From a virus: a stretch of DNA of 64,000 nucleotides. Within the stretch, counting starts at the first letter, position 1. Every line of letters begins with the position of its first letter. The translations under genes were made by a program, and so were the position numbers. This document shows, one piece after another, positions 34,938 to 42,754 of the stretch. The notes below the pieces were generated by a model. The model was given only the letters and a program-made list of their open reading frames with translations. It was not told where the DNA came from and searched no databases. Location of the stretch: positions 1 through 64,000 of IMG/VR virus record IMGVR_UViG_3300020159_002453; one strand, written 5' to 3'.

Positions 34938-35519
34938 TTATAAAGATATTTTGCAGGTCGCAATAAAGATATTATCTACCATGCTATAAAACTGCTCATG
35001 TACTTCGGTCTGAAACTTAGCAGCTTGAGATGGGGTAAGATTAGTACTAAATGCAAAAGCAGGTGCATCTTTACCAGCAGTAATATTGATACCGGTATGT
35101 CCAATAGCGACATTATCCTTCGAGTAAGTAATACTCACTGAGGCTTTACCTTTTTGCTGCACAACACCACCTTGAGCATGCTCGGCATGAACCATAATGT
35201 CATCTCCCTTCATCTCAATAGGTTTGTTAATAATCTTTTGCAAGATGCCTGCAATAGAGGTATTAAATAGGCGTTGGAAGCAAACCGCTCCAAATGGATC
35301 AAGATTTGGAATCTCCCAGCAGAAGTTAATCATTGATTCACTATAAATGTAGTCTTTCTCGATAGAATCTTCTAAGTCGATAAGGTTAAGAGTAACCTCA
35401 ACTGGAGCTACAAAAGATACGATATTACCAATAGGTAAAGTCCGGTCTCGGAAGTACTTATAAGCAAAGCGTTTGTGAATAAAAGCCCCGTCGTATGTTT
35501 TTTGATCGTTAATAATCAT
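34938..35519 (-). CDS. DUF366 family protein
   Basis: This 193-residue protein fits DUF366 from end to end: KTYDGAFIHKRFAYKYF, IVSFVAPVEVTLNLIDLED, IYSESMINFCWE, FQRLFNTSIAGIL, KGDDIMV, KASVSIT with GHTGINI, and the end FYSMVDNIFIATCKI. The family is best known from archaea and thermophiles, and I know no proven function. In this phage it shares a strand with queC and the amidotransferase gene some 2 kb away, so a role in the 7-deazaguanine pathway is worth testing. It could also be unrelated. Confidence 0.75.
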   Translation of the reverse strand: MIINDQKTYDGAFIHKRFAYKYFRDRTLPIGNIVSFVAPVEVTLNLIDLEDSIEKDYIYSESMINFCWEIPNLDPFGAVCFQRLFNTSIAGILQKIINKPIEMKGDDIMVHAEHAQGGVVQQKGKASVSITYSKDNVAIGHTGINITAGKDAPAFAFSTNLTPSQAAKFQTEVHEQFYSMVDNIFIATCKISL

Positions 35520-35540
35520 ATGTGTATAATAATGTAAAAA

Positions 35541-36221
35541 TTAATATTCTCCACGGTTGTATTTGTTAATAAACCAGTGTTGACCATCTTCCCATTCTTG
35601 GGTAAAGTTTTTAAGTCCAGGGGAACTATGAATCACATCGATACTAGTAGTACCTAGCTTTAATTTAGCTTTGTTGCAAGCTAGACTAAAATCAATGTCA
35701 TAAAAATGAGCAATACAAGGATTGGTCTCGTCAAAAGTAACACCTGCATCTAAAATAGTCTTAATCTTAAATGCTAAAAACAAACCATCTAGTAAGAGTA
35801 CTCTACCAGGTTTACCGAAGTGGGTCTTGTATGTGCTTCTATTAGCGGTATCAACATGAGTAACAGCGCCACTATGAGATTCCCGGTTGCACATTAAGTG
35901 CCACAAACAGGGTTGACGAATAGTTACATCTCTACCACCAGCAAGACCGACTACATCGTAAGACTCTAATGCTTTAACTAATTTAGAAGTCCAATTTCTA
36001 TCTGTAATAACTATATCATCGTGAGCGAGTACAAGTATACCGTCTTCTTTAGAAAGACGCATTATGGTTTCATTATACCGCTTAGGTAAAGGGGTACTAT
36101 TACCATAATAAGGAACAATAGTGTGATTTTTAATACCAACACTATTAAGTATGTTGTACTCACCCTTACTATGTTCAAGATCGTATTGACCGGAATGCTG
36201 GGAGCAAAACGAAACAAACAT
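35541..36221 (-). CDS. Glycosyltransferase of the GT2-like Glyco_tranf_2_5 type
   Basis: This 226-residue enzyme has the compact GT-A pattern: an N-terminal VSFCSQH strand, ILVLAHDDIVITD (DxD region near 66-78), VVGLAGGRDV, then LLDGLFLAFK and the HFYDIDFSLAC motif near 190 that supplies the catalytic base. The family transfers sugars in surface polysaccharide or small-molecule glycosylation. It overlaps nothing and lies between DUF366 and an unknown gene. The acceptor cannot be told from sequence. Confidence 0.72.
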   Translation of the reverse strand: MFVSFCSQHSGQYDLEHSKGEYNILNSVGIKNHTIVPYYGNSTPLPKRYNETIMRLSKEDGILVLAHDDIVITDRNWTSKLVKALESYDVVGLAGGRDVTIRQPCLWHLMCNRESHSGAVTHVDTANRSTYKTHFGKPGRVLLLDGLFLAFKIKTILDAGVTFDETNPCIAHFYDIDFSLACNKAKLKLGTTSIDVIHSSPGLKNFTQEWEDGQHWFINKYNRGEY

Positions 36222-36222
36222 A

Positions 36223-36486
36223 TTAATCAGTAATTACACTATTACGAGGAAGATTAGGAAAAAGCTCTTTAGTGGCTTCAGCCATTTTGGGGTTATCAAA
36301 AACCCCGCCTTCAAATAAATATATATTATATAGTTTTGAATCTTCACTATTTAAGCGTTTAGCAAGATCAATCATTAATTGATTCTGTTTATCGGTCCAT
36401 TCAGCGCAAATATCTGTAACACTAGAAAACAATAAAGCTTCAACTAGTAGTTGCTTTTCTTCAGACGTAAATTGTATACCCTTCAT
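36223..36486 (-). CDS. Uncharacterised small protein (87 aa)
   Basis: I do not recognise this 87-residue protein. It looks helical in the first 50 residues (EEKQLLVEALLFSSVTDICAEW, LMIDLAKRLN) and ends with NLPRNSVITD. It has two Trp or Cys near residue 27 but no metal motif. It ends one base before the glycosyltransferase start in the same direction, so it is probably real and co-transcribed. Confidence 0.5.
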   Translation of the reverse strand: MKGIQFTSEEKQLLVEALLFSSVTDICAEWTDKQNQLMIDLAKRLNSEDSKLYNIYLFEGGVFDNPKMAEATKELFPNLPRNSVITD

Positions 36487-36525
36487 ATTTGTGAAGAGTA
36501 TAAGATTTATTTTTAATAAATCTAC

Positions 36526-36858
36526 TTAATTTTTAGTATAATGTATAAAGATAGAGGTAAGACTGGTAATAAAAGCAACAATTATAGCTGATCTATACTG
36601 CCAAGGCATATCTTCTTTATTACTATGTTGTGCTTTGCAAGCTGCAACTTTAGCATGTAAGCTGTCTAGTTCTTGAGTCAAAGTATGTTCTATATTTTCA
36701 ACTTTACCACTTATACTAGCAACCTGTTGTATTAAACTTGGTTGTCCATTACCATCCCGTACCAGTTTACTTAATATGTGTAACTCGTTTTTTACGTTAA
36801 CTATATCCCGATTGATATAATCTATAGCAGAATTTCTATCGGTTGCTGTTTTTGCCAT
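36526..36858 (-). CDS. Coiled-coil protein with C-terminal membrane anchor (XhlA/holin-like)
   Basis: This 110-residue protein has a heptad-like helix (about 12-72; INRDIVNVKNELHILSKLV, VASISGKVENIEHTL), a short charged linker and one hydrophobic span at about 89-106 (SAIIVAFITSLTSIFIHY) followed by a Lys end. This build resembles XhlA-type holin accessory proteins. It might help the lysozyme at 44494 reach the wall, but other membrane roles are possible. A TGTAAGTA box lies just upstream. Confidence 0.45.
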   Translation of the reverse strand: MAKTATDRNSAIDYINRDIVNVKNELHILSKLVRDGNGQPSLIQQVASISGKVENIEHTLTQELDSLHAKVAACKAQHSNKEDMPWQYRSAIIVAFITSLTSIFIHYTKN

Positions 36859-36867
36859 ACCTCATAC

Positions 36868-37521
36868 TTACAATATAAAGTATGGGGATTTGGACTCTAT
36901 TTTTACTGGTAAATCTACTAGCTTGCCATCAGATAAAGTATATACAGTATTTTCCTCTAATAATTTACTACCTTCAAACTCAGTAGAAGAAAAGTCCCCG
37001 GTATCGGTGTTAGCATACAAAGTACACGAGTTACGAGCCAAGTATATTGTGTTGTATACTTCGTCATAAGCCCAAATTGCGAAAGTACCTTCAATTTTAC
37101 TTAAACCTGCAGTTAAACCAAACTTATGTATTAATCGAGGTATAATACAGCTATCAGTAGCCCCGGTAAAATCTTCTTCAAGAAAGTGTTCTTTAGCAAG
37201 TTTTTCAAAATTACTCACAATACCGTTATGAGCTACAATCCAATTTTTATACTGAAACGGGTGATTGTGGGCAGGATTAAATTGTTTTGTTTCTACAGTC
37301 GGTCCCCGAGAATGATATAGAGTATACTGTATAGGGGTTGAATACTCAGGAAACTCCGGCTCATGGTGATTAAATGTACCAAGTGTTTTACTTACCTCTA
37401 TGTAGTTTTGACCCCAACCCCCTACGGTCATTAATCCAGTACTATAACTACCTCGAACCAAATTACTTTGATATAATTTAAACGCTCTCTTAGAATTAGT
37501 AGATCCCGCTATGCCGCACAT
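36868..37521 (-). CDS. Class II glutamine amidotransferase, free-standing, next to queC
   Basis: This 217-residue Ntn-type amidotransferase has the nucleophile Cys2 (MCGIAG), LVRGSYSTGL, YHSRGPT, HNHPFQYKNWIVAHNG with the oxyanion HNG, GATDSCIIPRLI and EGTFAIWAYDE. It would release ammonia from glutamine. No synthase domain is attached. It lies three bases after queC. In archaea and in some phages the same two domains are fused as Gat-QueC, which converts the preQ0 nitrile to the archaeosine amidine. This looks like the split version. It may alternatively serve as an asparagine-synthetase-like donor for another acceptor. Confidence 0.82.
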   Translation of the reverse strand: MCGIAGSTNSKRAFKLYQSNLVRGSYSTGLMTVGGWGQNYIEVSKTLGTFNHHEPEFPEYSTPIQYTLYHSRGPTVETKQFNPAHNHPFQYKNWIVAHNGIVSNFEKLAKEHFLEEDFTGATDSCIIPRLIHKFGLTAGLSKIEGTFAIWAYDEVYNTIYLARNSCTLYANTDTGDFSSTEFEGSKLLEENTVYTLSDGKLVDLPVKIESKSPYFIL

Positions 37522-37524
37522 ATA

Positions 37525-38244
37525 TTAAAGGTATGTAAGTTCTTTGCAGTTATACTTTGACCACGGTATATCTTTGGAGTATCCAATAGGATCAATAGTC
37601 TTATTGTCGATAAAGGCTTTAATACGAGCTGAACACGATACACACTCTCCGCATGCTGGATCGGTACCTTCATAACAGGTGTGAGTTTGTCTAAAGTCTA
37701 CTTGTAGATCAATGCCTTTCTTGACGACAAGGTCTTTAGAATAAGACATAAACGGTGCATTAACCTTAATCGTATTCTTACGATTTAAGTTGTACACATC
37801 GTTAACCTTATTCAGAAAAAGAGACGTACAATCCCAATAACCGGAGAAGTCATCAGTTTGTACAGCACCGTAGTGTAGATCGCTTGCGCCAATGCTTTCA
37901 GCCCATCCAGCTGCGGTCGTAAGTAATAATAGATTTCTAAAGGGTACATAGCTTAAAGGTTGTGCGTTGCCGATATCATCCCGGGCTTTTGGAATAGCAA
38001 GGTTGGTGTTAGTTAGTGCAGACATTGTAGAGATGTCTCTAAAGAAATCCATATTAACAATCTTATGTTCTTTCACTTTGCATACTTTAGCTTGGTACTT
38101 AGCGCATTCAATCTCCCGTACAATGCGTTGACCATAATTAAAGGTAATAGCGTAAATCTCATCGTAATTGAGTTCTTTTGCTACATAATGAAGTAATATA
38201 GAGCTATCCATACCGCCTGATAGGATTACGAGTGCTTTTGACAT
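37525..38244 (-). CDS. queC: 7-cyano-7-deazaguanine (preQ0) synthase QueC
   Basis: This 239-residue PP-loop ATPase would convert 7-carboxy-7-deazaguanine to preQ0 with ATP and ammonia. The PP-loop SGGMDSS is at 9-15. The zinc site is complete: Cys190, 198, 201 and 204 (HTCYEG, then PACGECVSC). VPFRNLLLL and the length (231 in E. coli) are typical. It is followed at once by the amidotransferase gene, implying coupled expression. Together with queE, queD (42755-44065) and queF (62439-63356) it gives a nearly complete deazaguanine route. Confidence 0.96.
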   Translation of the reverse strand: MSKALVILSGGMDSSILLHYVAKELNYDEIYAITFNYGQRIVREIECAKYQAKVCKVKEHKIVNMDFFRDISTMSALTNTNLAIPKARDDIGNAQPLSYVPFRNLLLLTTAAGWAESIGASDLHYGAVQTDDFSGYWDCTSLFLNKVNDVYNLNRKNTIKVNAPFMSYSKDLVVKKGIDLQVDFRQTHTCYEGTDPACGECVSCSARIKAFIDNKTIDPIGYSKDIPWSKYNCKELTYL

Positions 38245-38303
38245 AAAGGTATTTTAGGGTATAAACGAGAAAACTCAATTAGATTTAATAAATAATAGTA
38301 CAT

Positions 38304-38957
38304 ATGTCTAAGTTTGCAAACACATTTTTTAAATCCCTTAATGAAGAAATCGAGAAAGAAGGCAACGCTTTTACAAAAGGTCTCGCTAAAACTCCAAAGG
38401 GCGGTAAGTTTAAAGTCGGCGACAAAGAGGTTACAGATACCAGCAGTTACGATAATAAGGAAGTGTCTGAAGATAAACAACTACAGTTTAAGCTTAAAAA
38501 TAAAAAACCAAAGCAATTAAAGTTTAAACTTAAAGAAAATCTCGATATGGAAGCTGCCCCAGTTGCTTCATCTCCTGAGAATGCACCTGATGAAGATCCA
38601 GAAGGGTATGCTGCAGCTTACCAAAAGACCCTCGATAAAGGTACCGACCCAAAAGCTTTCGATACTCCAGATAATCCACAATTAGAGGTTGATGCATCTG
38701 GTATTGAAGCTTGCAAAAGATGGATTGAAGAGCTTAAAAAAATGGCAGATTTTGTTAATGGCACCAATACAGACAGTCTTAACTCTCAAATCAATCAACT
38801 CGAATTAAAGAACTCTGTACCCTTCCGTGGTCTAGTTCGTCGTGAAGAAAAACGTATCGTCAAAGTTGCGGAGAATCTTAGCGGTCTAATTCAAGTATTC
38901 CAAGGTGTAATCAACAGCTCTGAAAAGAAAATTAAAGATGCTTCTGCGCCACGTTAA
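38304..38957 (+). CDS. Putative internal head protein (217 aa)
   Basis: I do not recognise a family. The N-terminus MSKFANTFFKSLNE|E is an amphipathic helix ending at a Leu-x-Glu site, like the capsid-targeting peptides of T4 internal proteins. Residues 30-125 are low-complexity and charged (LQFKLKNKKPKQLKFKLKEN, then Pro/Asp-rich), while 125-215 look like a helical bundle. It is a lone rightward gene ended by a strong terminator within thyX. Packaging into the head is an inference. Confidence 0.55.
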   Translation: MSKFANTFFKSLNEEIEKEGNAFTKGLAKTPKGGKFKVGDKEVTDTSSYDNKEVSEDKQLQFKLKNKKPKQLKFKLKENLDMEAAPVASSPENAPDEDPEGYAAAYQKTLDKGTDPKAFDTPDNPQLEVDASGIEACKRWIEELKKMADFVNGTNTDSLNSQINQLELKNSVPFRGLVRREEKRIVKVAENLSGLIQVFQGVINSSEKKIKDASAPR

Positions 38958-39627
38958 TTTCGTTTAATTCTTTAATAGCTTTAAACGTCTCGGGAAATAA
39001 TAGCTCGAGACGTTTTTTTATGTCCAGAGCTATGTCTCTGTGTTCTTTTTGGGTTTCAACCGAACAACGAAGATCCAAATAATGAATCCAGCTACGTAGT
39101 GTGCCAGTCATGTAAATAGTGGTGCTAGTATTAAGCGGTAGGATCATTCGCGCACATTCTTTAGCAATACCGTTCTGAATAAGTGTGTCGTATGTACCTT
39201 TAATAAGTTTCTGTAAATTAAATACCGTACTCTTAAGATGGTTTTCAAGCTCTATTGGTTCGTCACCAACTTGGCGATTAGTTTTACCTTGCATACGCCA
39301 TTCAATCTCTTCCAACTCGGTTACTTCAGCATAGCGCTGACTAAACTCTTGAAAAGTAAATGAACGATGGCGTAAAATTTGAGCCGCAATCGCTCTAGAA
39401 GTCTTAATCTCAAACGTACATGATACATGTTCAAAAGGGCTATAATGCTTATGTTTAATGAGATAACGGAGAAGCTTGTGGCCTGTCTCAACGTTCATTT
39501 GATTAGCCGGATTACTGACCCGAGCTATATACACAATAAATTCTTCAGGGCTAAGAGCGCTGTATTCCCGGCCAATACTCGTCGCCACAATTTGAGTGCC
39601 CGTGTAAGCTATTAATTTAGTTTGCAT
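38932..39627 (-). CDS. thyX: Flavin-dependent thymidylate synthase ThyX
   Basis: This 231-residue enzyme makes dTMP from dUMP with methylene-tetrahydrofolate, FAD and NADPH. The ThyX motif RHRSFTFQEFSQRY (RHRx7S) is at about 91-104. SPFEHVSCTFEI and the C-terminal LRSWIHYLDLR with substrate-binding residues are present. It works with dut (11082) and NrdAB in nucleotide supply. The gene is convergent with, and overlaps by 26 bases, the rightward gene ending at 38957, and is preceded by the primase gene. Confidence 0.95.
   Translation of the reverse strand: MQTKLIAYTGTQIVATSIGREYSALSPEEFIVYIARVSNPANQMNVETGHKLLRYLIKHKHYSPFEHVSCTFEIKTSRAIAAQILRHRSFTFQEFSQRYAEVTELEEIEWRMQGKTNRQVGDEPIELENHLKSTVFNLQKLIKGTYDTLIQNGIAKECARMILPLNTSTTIYMTGTLRSWIHYLDLRCSVETQKEHRDIALDIKKRLELLFPETFKAIKELNEINVAQKHL
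38983..39019 (+). terminator. Intrinsic terminator for the gene at 38304, inside thyX
   Basis: AAACGTCTCG and CGAGACGTTT form a perfect 10-bp stem followed by seven T on the plus strand. It lies 25 bases past the rightward stop and inside the 3' coding end of the convergent thyX gene. Confidence 0.8.
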
Positions 39628-40639
39628 TTTTAATTTGTGAAAATTGTAAGAGACCTGACATGCCTTTATAAGTGTGTTTAACTATAAACTCCCATCTGAT
39701 CTCGTCTTTATTAAGATGTACACAAAGATCATTTAAGTCTTTAAATTTAATAAGTTCTTTAGGCCAAATAAACACGCTCTCTCCTTTATTAAGAAGTTCT
39801 CTAGTGACGGTATAAGCAGTTTTATCTACCCATTGGTTGTCCAATGTGTATATTACATTATGCATTGGAAACAATGTATTAATACGGTCTAATTGATCTT
39901 GAGTGGGTTGAATACCGGCAAGAGCTACACTATTGCGTAAAAACATCGCATCAATCGGTCCTTCTTGTAAGAATATGTAATCAATATCGTGAGTCACCTT
40001 GTCTATATTAAAAATACCCTTATCTGAGTTACTTTTAGATAGATACTTGGCAATGTCTTCATCAGCCCTATAAAGAGCACGGGATTGATAGAACTCAACC
40101 TTAGCTCCCCCATTAGGGCTATAAAACGGAAACACAACTCTATTCTTATGAGTATAATCGGTTAGACTCAACCACAATGCCTTTGGTTTATTAACGGATG
40201 TATCCAGACGTCTCTTTCTTATAAACTCAAGTGCATCCTTAACCACAGGGGTGTCTTTATAAAACGAGACTTGATTGTTATCAAATAGATTAATACTATC
40301 TTCAGGTAGACTCTTAGGATTAACCTTTTTATAGTGAGAAGTCTGTTTGATAATGTCTTCCACAGTAGAAGTATGCACTTCAGACTCTACCATTATCTCT
40401 CCTAAAGACATCCCGGTCTGATCTTTAATAAAGTCAATGCCGTTCTTACTCGCGTTACAGTTATGGCAATACAAGTGGTCTTCATCTGGCATATAAAAGA
40501 ACCGACGCTTTTTACCAGCACTCTTGCCCTCATGGCAGTACGGGCACTCAGCCCCGTACGTACCTGCATTCTTTTTAAATGTAGGTCGTTTGCAGTATTG
40601 AAAAAATACTTGTATAACTAAGTTTTGAGTTATTGCCAC
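39617..40639 (-). CDS. gp61: DNA primase, gp61-like
   Basis: The primase makes RNA primers for lagging-strand synthesis. A zinc ribbon is near the N-terminus (ECPYCHEG, then YCHNCNASK), followed by the TOPRIM fold (YIFLQEGPIDAMFLRN, then VIYTLDNQW). T4 gp61 is 342 residues. I start it at the GTG ending at 40639 (340 residues). The longer reading from 40681 would overlap the start of the rightward gp4 gene and adds 14 residues with no zinc-ribbon content. It overlaps thyX by 11 bases. Confidence 0.85.
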   Translation of the reverse strand: MAITQNLVIQVFFQYCKRPTFKKNAGTYGAECPYCHEGKSAGKKRRFFYMPDEDHLYCHNCNASKNGIDFIKDQTGMSLGEIMVESEVHTSTVEDIIKQTSHYKKVNPKSLPEDSINLFDNNQVSFYKDTPVVKDALEFIRKRRLDTSVNKPKALWLSLTDYTHKNRVVFPFYSPNGGAKVEFYQSRALYRADEDIAKYLSKSNSDKGIFNIDKVTHDIDYIFLQEGPIDAMFLRNSVALAGIQPTQDQLDRINTLFPMHNVIYTLDNQWVDKTAYTVTRELLNKGESVFIWPKELIKFKDLNDLCVHLNKDEIRWEFIVKHTYKGMSGLLQFSQIKNAN

Positions 40640-40658
40640 AGATGAGTAACTATAGTAT

Positions 40659-41114
40659 ATGTGTGCTTCTAAAAATAACAAGTATCTTCAAGGTCTTTAT
40701 AACCCTGTTAATAAAGACAAATACAAAGGAAATACTAACCCTTCGTATCGCTCGTCTTTAGAAAGAAAGTTCTTTTATTTTTTTGATAATAATCCTAATG
40801 TGATTGCGTGGGCGAGTGAATCAATAGTGGTACCGTATTATAACAGCGTTGACAACAAGGTACATAGATATTATGTCGATTTAATAGCAGCCATTAAAGG
40901 AGACAATGGAGAGATACAAAAGTATCTTATTGAATTAAAGCCGCACAGTCAAACACAGCCCCCAATACAGTCCAATAAAAAGAAATCGAGTACAGTTCTT
41001 TATGAGAACTTAATGTACCATCAAAATCAGTGCAAATGGAAAGCCGCAACTGAATATGCGGCTAAACAAGGAATGAAGTTTGTAGTGTTAACTGAAAAGT
41101 ATTTAAACTCTTAG
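40659..41114 (+). CDS. gp4: Head completion protein, gp4-like (nuclease fold)
   Basis: This 151-residue protein matches T4 gp4 in length and pattern: YLQGLYNPVNKDKYKG, YRSSLERKFFYFFD, VPYYNSVDNKVHRYYVDLI, YLIELKPHSQTQPP, and HQNQCKWKAATEYAAKQGMKFVVLTEKYL. The E...D...ExK arrangement is that of a PD-(D/E)xK nuclease, probably trimming packaged DNA ends or finishing the head. It faces the primase gene with a 19-base gap and ends four bases into the next convergent gene. Confidence 0.85.
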   Translation: MCASKNNKYLQGLYNPVNKDKYKGNTNPSYRSSLERKFFYFFDNNPNVIAWASESIVVPYYNSVDNKVHRYYVDLIAAIKGDNGEIQKYLIELKPHSQTQPPIQSNKKKSSTVLYENLMYHQNQCKWKAATEYAAKQGMKFVVLTEKYLNS

Positions 41115-41812
41115 TTTCGCTCTACTTGCTCTGGCTCGTCGTCTGTATCATCGTAAGCTTTTTTCTTCATTGTACTTACATAGTGTGAAACGTGCGGGTC
41201 AATCTCAATATCTTCTTCGTCAGAACCTAAATCTCTACCAACTACATCGTCTGTCTTACTTTTACGAGCTAAATACGCATCCCGTTGGGCACGTGGCATC
41301 ATCATAAATTTACGAAGTTTAGCAAATTTACCTGTCTTTTCTGAATCGATATCAGCTACTGAAGGTTCCATTGGAACTGAAATTCCTTCTTCTCCTTTAG
41401 CAATACTAATCATTTTCATCACATCTGTGGGGGTTGTAACGTAACCGGTTTTAATACCGACTGGACCAGAATTGAGAGATTTAAGATGAGCAACAACATC
41501 TTCCGGGGAAGCATCGGGGTTTGTGGCAATAAAGTCGTCAATAGCTGCTTGAGTCTTGGCAACACCCCGTCCAACCGGTCCTGCTACAGATCCATCAGTG
41601 TCAACTGGATCAGCATCCGGTGCAGAACTTCGAGTGGCGGCTGTAGGTGTAGAACCACCCTTTCTTAACATTGCGTAATATTGGGCACCAGTCTTGCCTG
41701 GGTTGGCTGCAAGCCATGCAGCGCGGGCACCTGGTGCACGTCCTTCAACGTCAAGTTGTACAGGCGCTGAAAGAGACTCATTAATTTTGTTAGCTAGCTT
41801 ATCGAAGTTCAT
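41111..41812 (-). CDS. Putative internal head protein (233 aa)
   Basis: I do not recognise a family. The N-terminus MNFDKLANKINE|S ends in Ile-x-Glu, like a prohead-protease-cleaved targeting peptide. Residues 28-60 (GARAAWLAANPGKTGAQYYA) form a small helical motif, 60-90 are Ser/Thr/Asp-rich, 90-150 a folded helical part (AAIDDFIATNPDASPEDVVAHLK), and the end is acidic and basic. It sits beside gp4. A TGTAAGTA box precedes the gene by about 15 bases. Confidence 0.55.
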   Translation of the reverse strand: MNFDKLANKINESLSAPVQLDVEGRAPGARAAWLAANPGKTGAQYYAMLRKGGSTPTAATRSSAPDADPVDTDGSVAGPVGRGVAKTQAAIDDFIATNPDASPEDVVAHLKSLNSGPVGIKTGYVTTPTDVMKMISIAKGEEGISVPMEPSVADIDSEKTGKFAKLRKFMMMPRAQRDAYLARKSKTDDVVGRDLGSDEEDIEIDPHVSHYVSTMKKKAYDDTDDEPEQVERN

Positions 41813-41826
41813 AAATGTATTATCTA

Positions 41827-41834
41827 TACTTACA
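41827..41834 (-). promoter_or_regulatory. TGTAAGTA box before the gene at 41812
   Basis: The minus strand reads ATGTAAGTATAG, 14 bases before the ATG. It is one of the clearer members of the TAAGTA/TAAATA set and may be a late promoter. Confidence 0.4.
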
Positions 41835-41838
41835 TAAA

Positions 41839-42519
41839 TTAAGTCAAGTTTTTTCTTAAAAATTCTTGTTGTACGTGATCGGATATGAGTGAGTCGCTTT
41901 CCCCGTAAAACTCTCCTTTATCATTAATATACATACTCAGTAAAGCTAGACGCTCTTGACGACTACCATACAATGGTATAAAAGCCGGGCAATCATCAGT
42001 ATCAAAGAAACGAGAGCCAGTCTTTTCCCATGCTTTATAAATACCTTCAAATAAATGCCCGATTTCTGAACGATATAGCGGGTCAATATCCCTATTGGTC
42101 TTTGCTGTTAAAAGTACGTCGTTTTCAGCGCAAAACGGAATATAAAATATAACCGAGTAGAATTTAATAGAATTACGAACTAAGCTTACTGTTTTATCAA
42201 TAAAAGCTTCATCTACGTTCGAAGTACCTTTGTCAAACAGCCACAACGAATACACCAAGTTATCAATTGGTGTGCGATCGTAAATGATTTTTTTCTTACC
42301 AACACTTTCCATTGCCTCATCTACAAGAAAATTAAGGATAGCCTCTTGAGACTCCTTAGTGCCTTCTTTGTTAATCGGAAGGTTTTTTTCTTTAATTAAA
42401 TCTCTGTAAGACTTATTAGGAGATGAAAACATTGGCCACTTGTCTTTCATATCCTGAATAAGAGTAGACTTACCAACACACTGAGTACCGATAATACCGA
42501 TTTTATTAAGCTTTTCCAT
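41839..42519 (-). CDS. P-loop kinase/ATPase (AAA_28, NadR-kinase-like), que locus copy
   Basis: This 226-residue protein has Walker A IIGTQCVGKST (about 8-18), a KNLPINKEG segment, and the DR motif YDRTPIDNL (about 80-88), followed by a helical lid. It is a NadR/deoxynucleotide-kinase-like P-loop fold. A second member of the family at 61877 shares the LPINxxG and DRxxxD elements and sits beside queF. Here the gene shares its first base with a small gene that precedes it, eight bases after queE. The substrate is unknown. A nucleoside or deazaguanine-related kinase is possible. Confidence 0.72.
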   Translation of the reverse strand: MEKLNKIGIIGTQCVGKSTLIQDMKDKWPMFSSPNKSYRDLIKEKNLPINKEGTKESQEAILNFLVDEAMESVGKKKIIYDRTPIDNLVYSLWLFDKGTSNVDEAFIDKTVSLVRNSIKFYSVIFYIPFCAENDVLLTAKTNRDIDPLYRSEIGHLFEGIYKAWEKTGSRFFDTDDCPAFIPLYGSRQERLALLSMYINDKGEFYGESDSLISDHVQQEFLRKNLT

Positions 42520-42746
42520 TATGGTGTAGACTTAGGTTCATCAGTGTCGTTATCAACGTAATCAAGATGAGCATTCTCAGGTGGAAAATACCCAATACCT
42601 TTCATGAAAAGATTAAACTCTTCTAGCAATTCAGATATAGTTATATCCCCAGGCAATTCAACTATAAGTTTCCGTGGAGTGCCGGAGGGACCCGCAAAGA
42701 TATCAGTGTACTCGTTTTCGTAGATTAATGTAATTTTTTGTTTCAT
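42519..42746 (-). CDS. Uncharacterised small protein (75 aa)
   Basis: I do not recognise this 75-residue acidic protein. It begins with strands (KITLIYENEYTDIF) and has a conserved-looking segment GTPRKLIVELPGDITISELLEEFN, a helix GxGYFPPEN, and an acidic tail. It lies between queE (eight bases) and the kinase gene (one-base overlap), so the three are translated together. Confidence 0.55.
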   Translation of the reverse strand: MKQKITLIYENEYTDIFAGPSGTPRKLIVELPGDITISELLEEFNLFMKGIGYFPPENAHLDYVDNDTDEPKSTP

Positions 42747-42754
42747 ATTTTTAA

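Noticed and set aside
39617-40681. Longer primase start at 40681
   Set aside because: It overlaps the start of gp4 on the other strand; the internal GTG at 40639 gives a compact start before the zinc ribbon.
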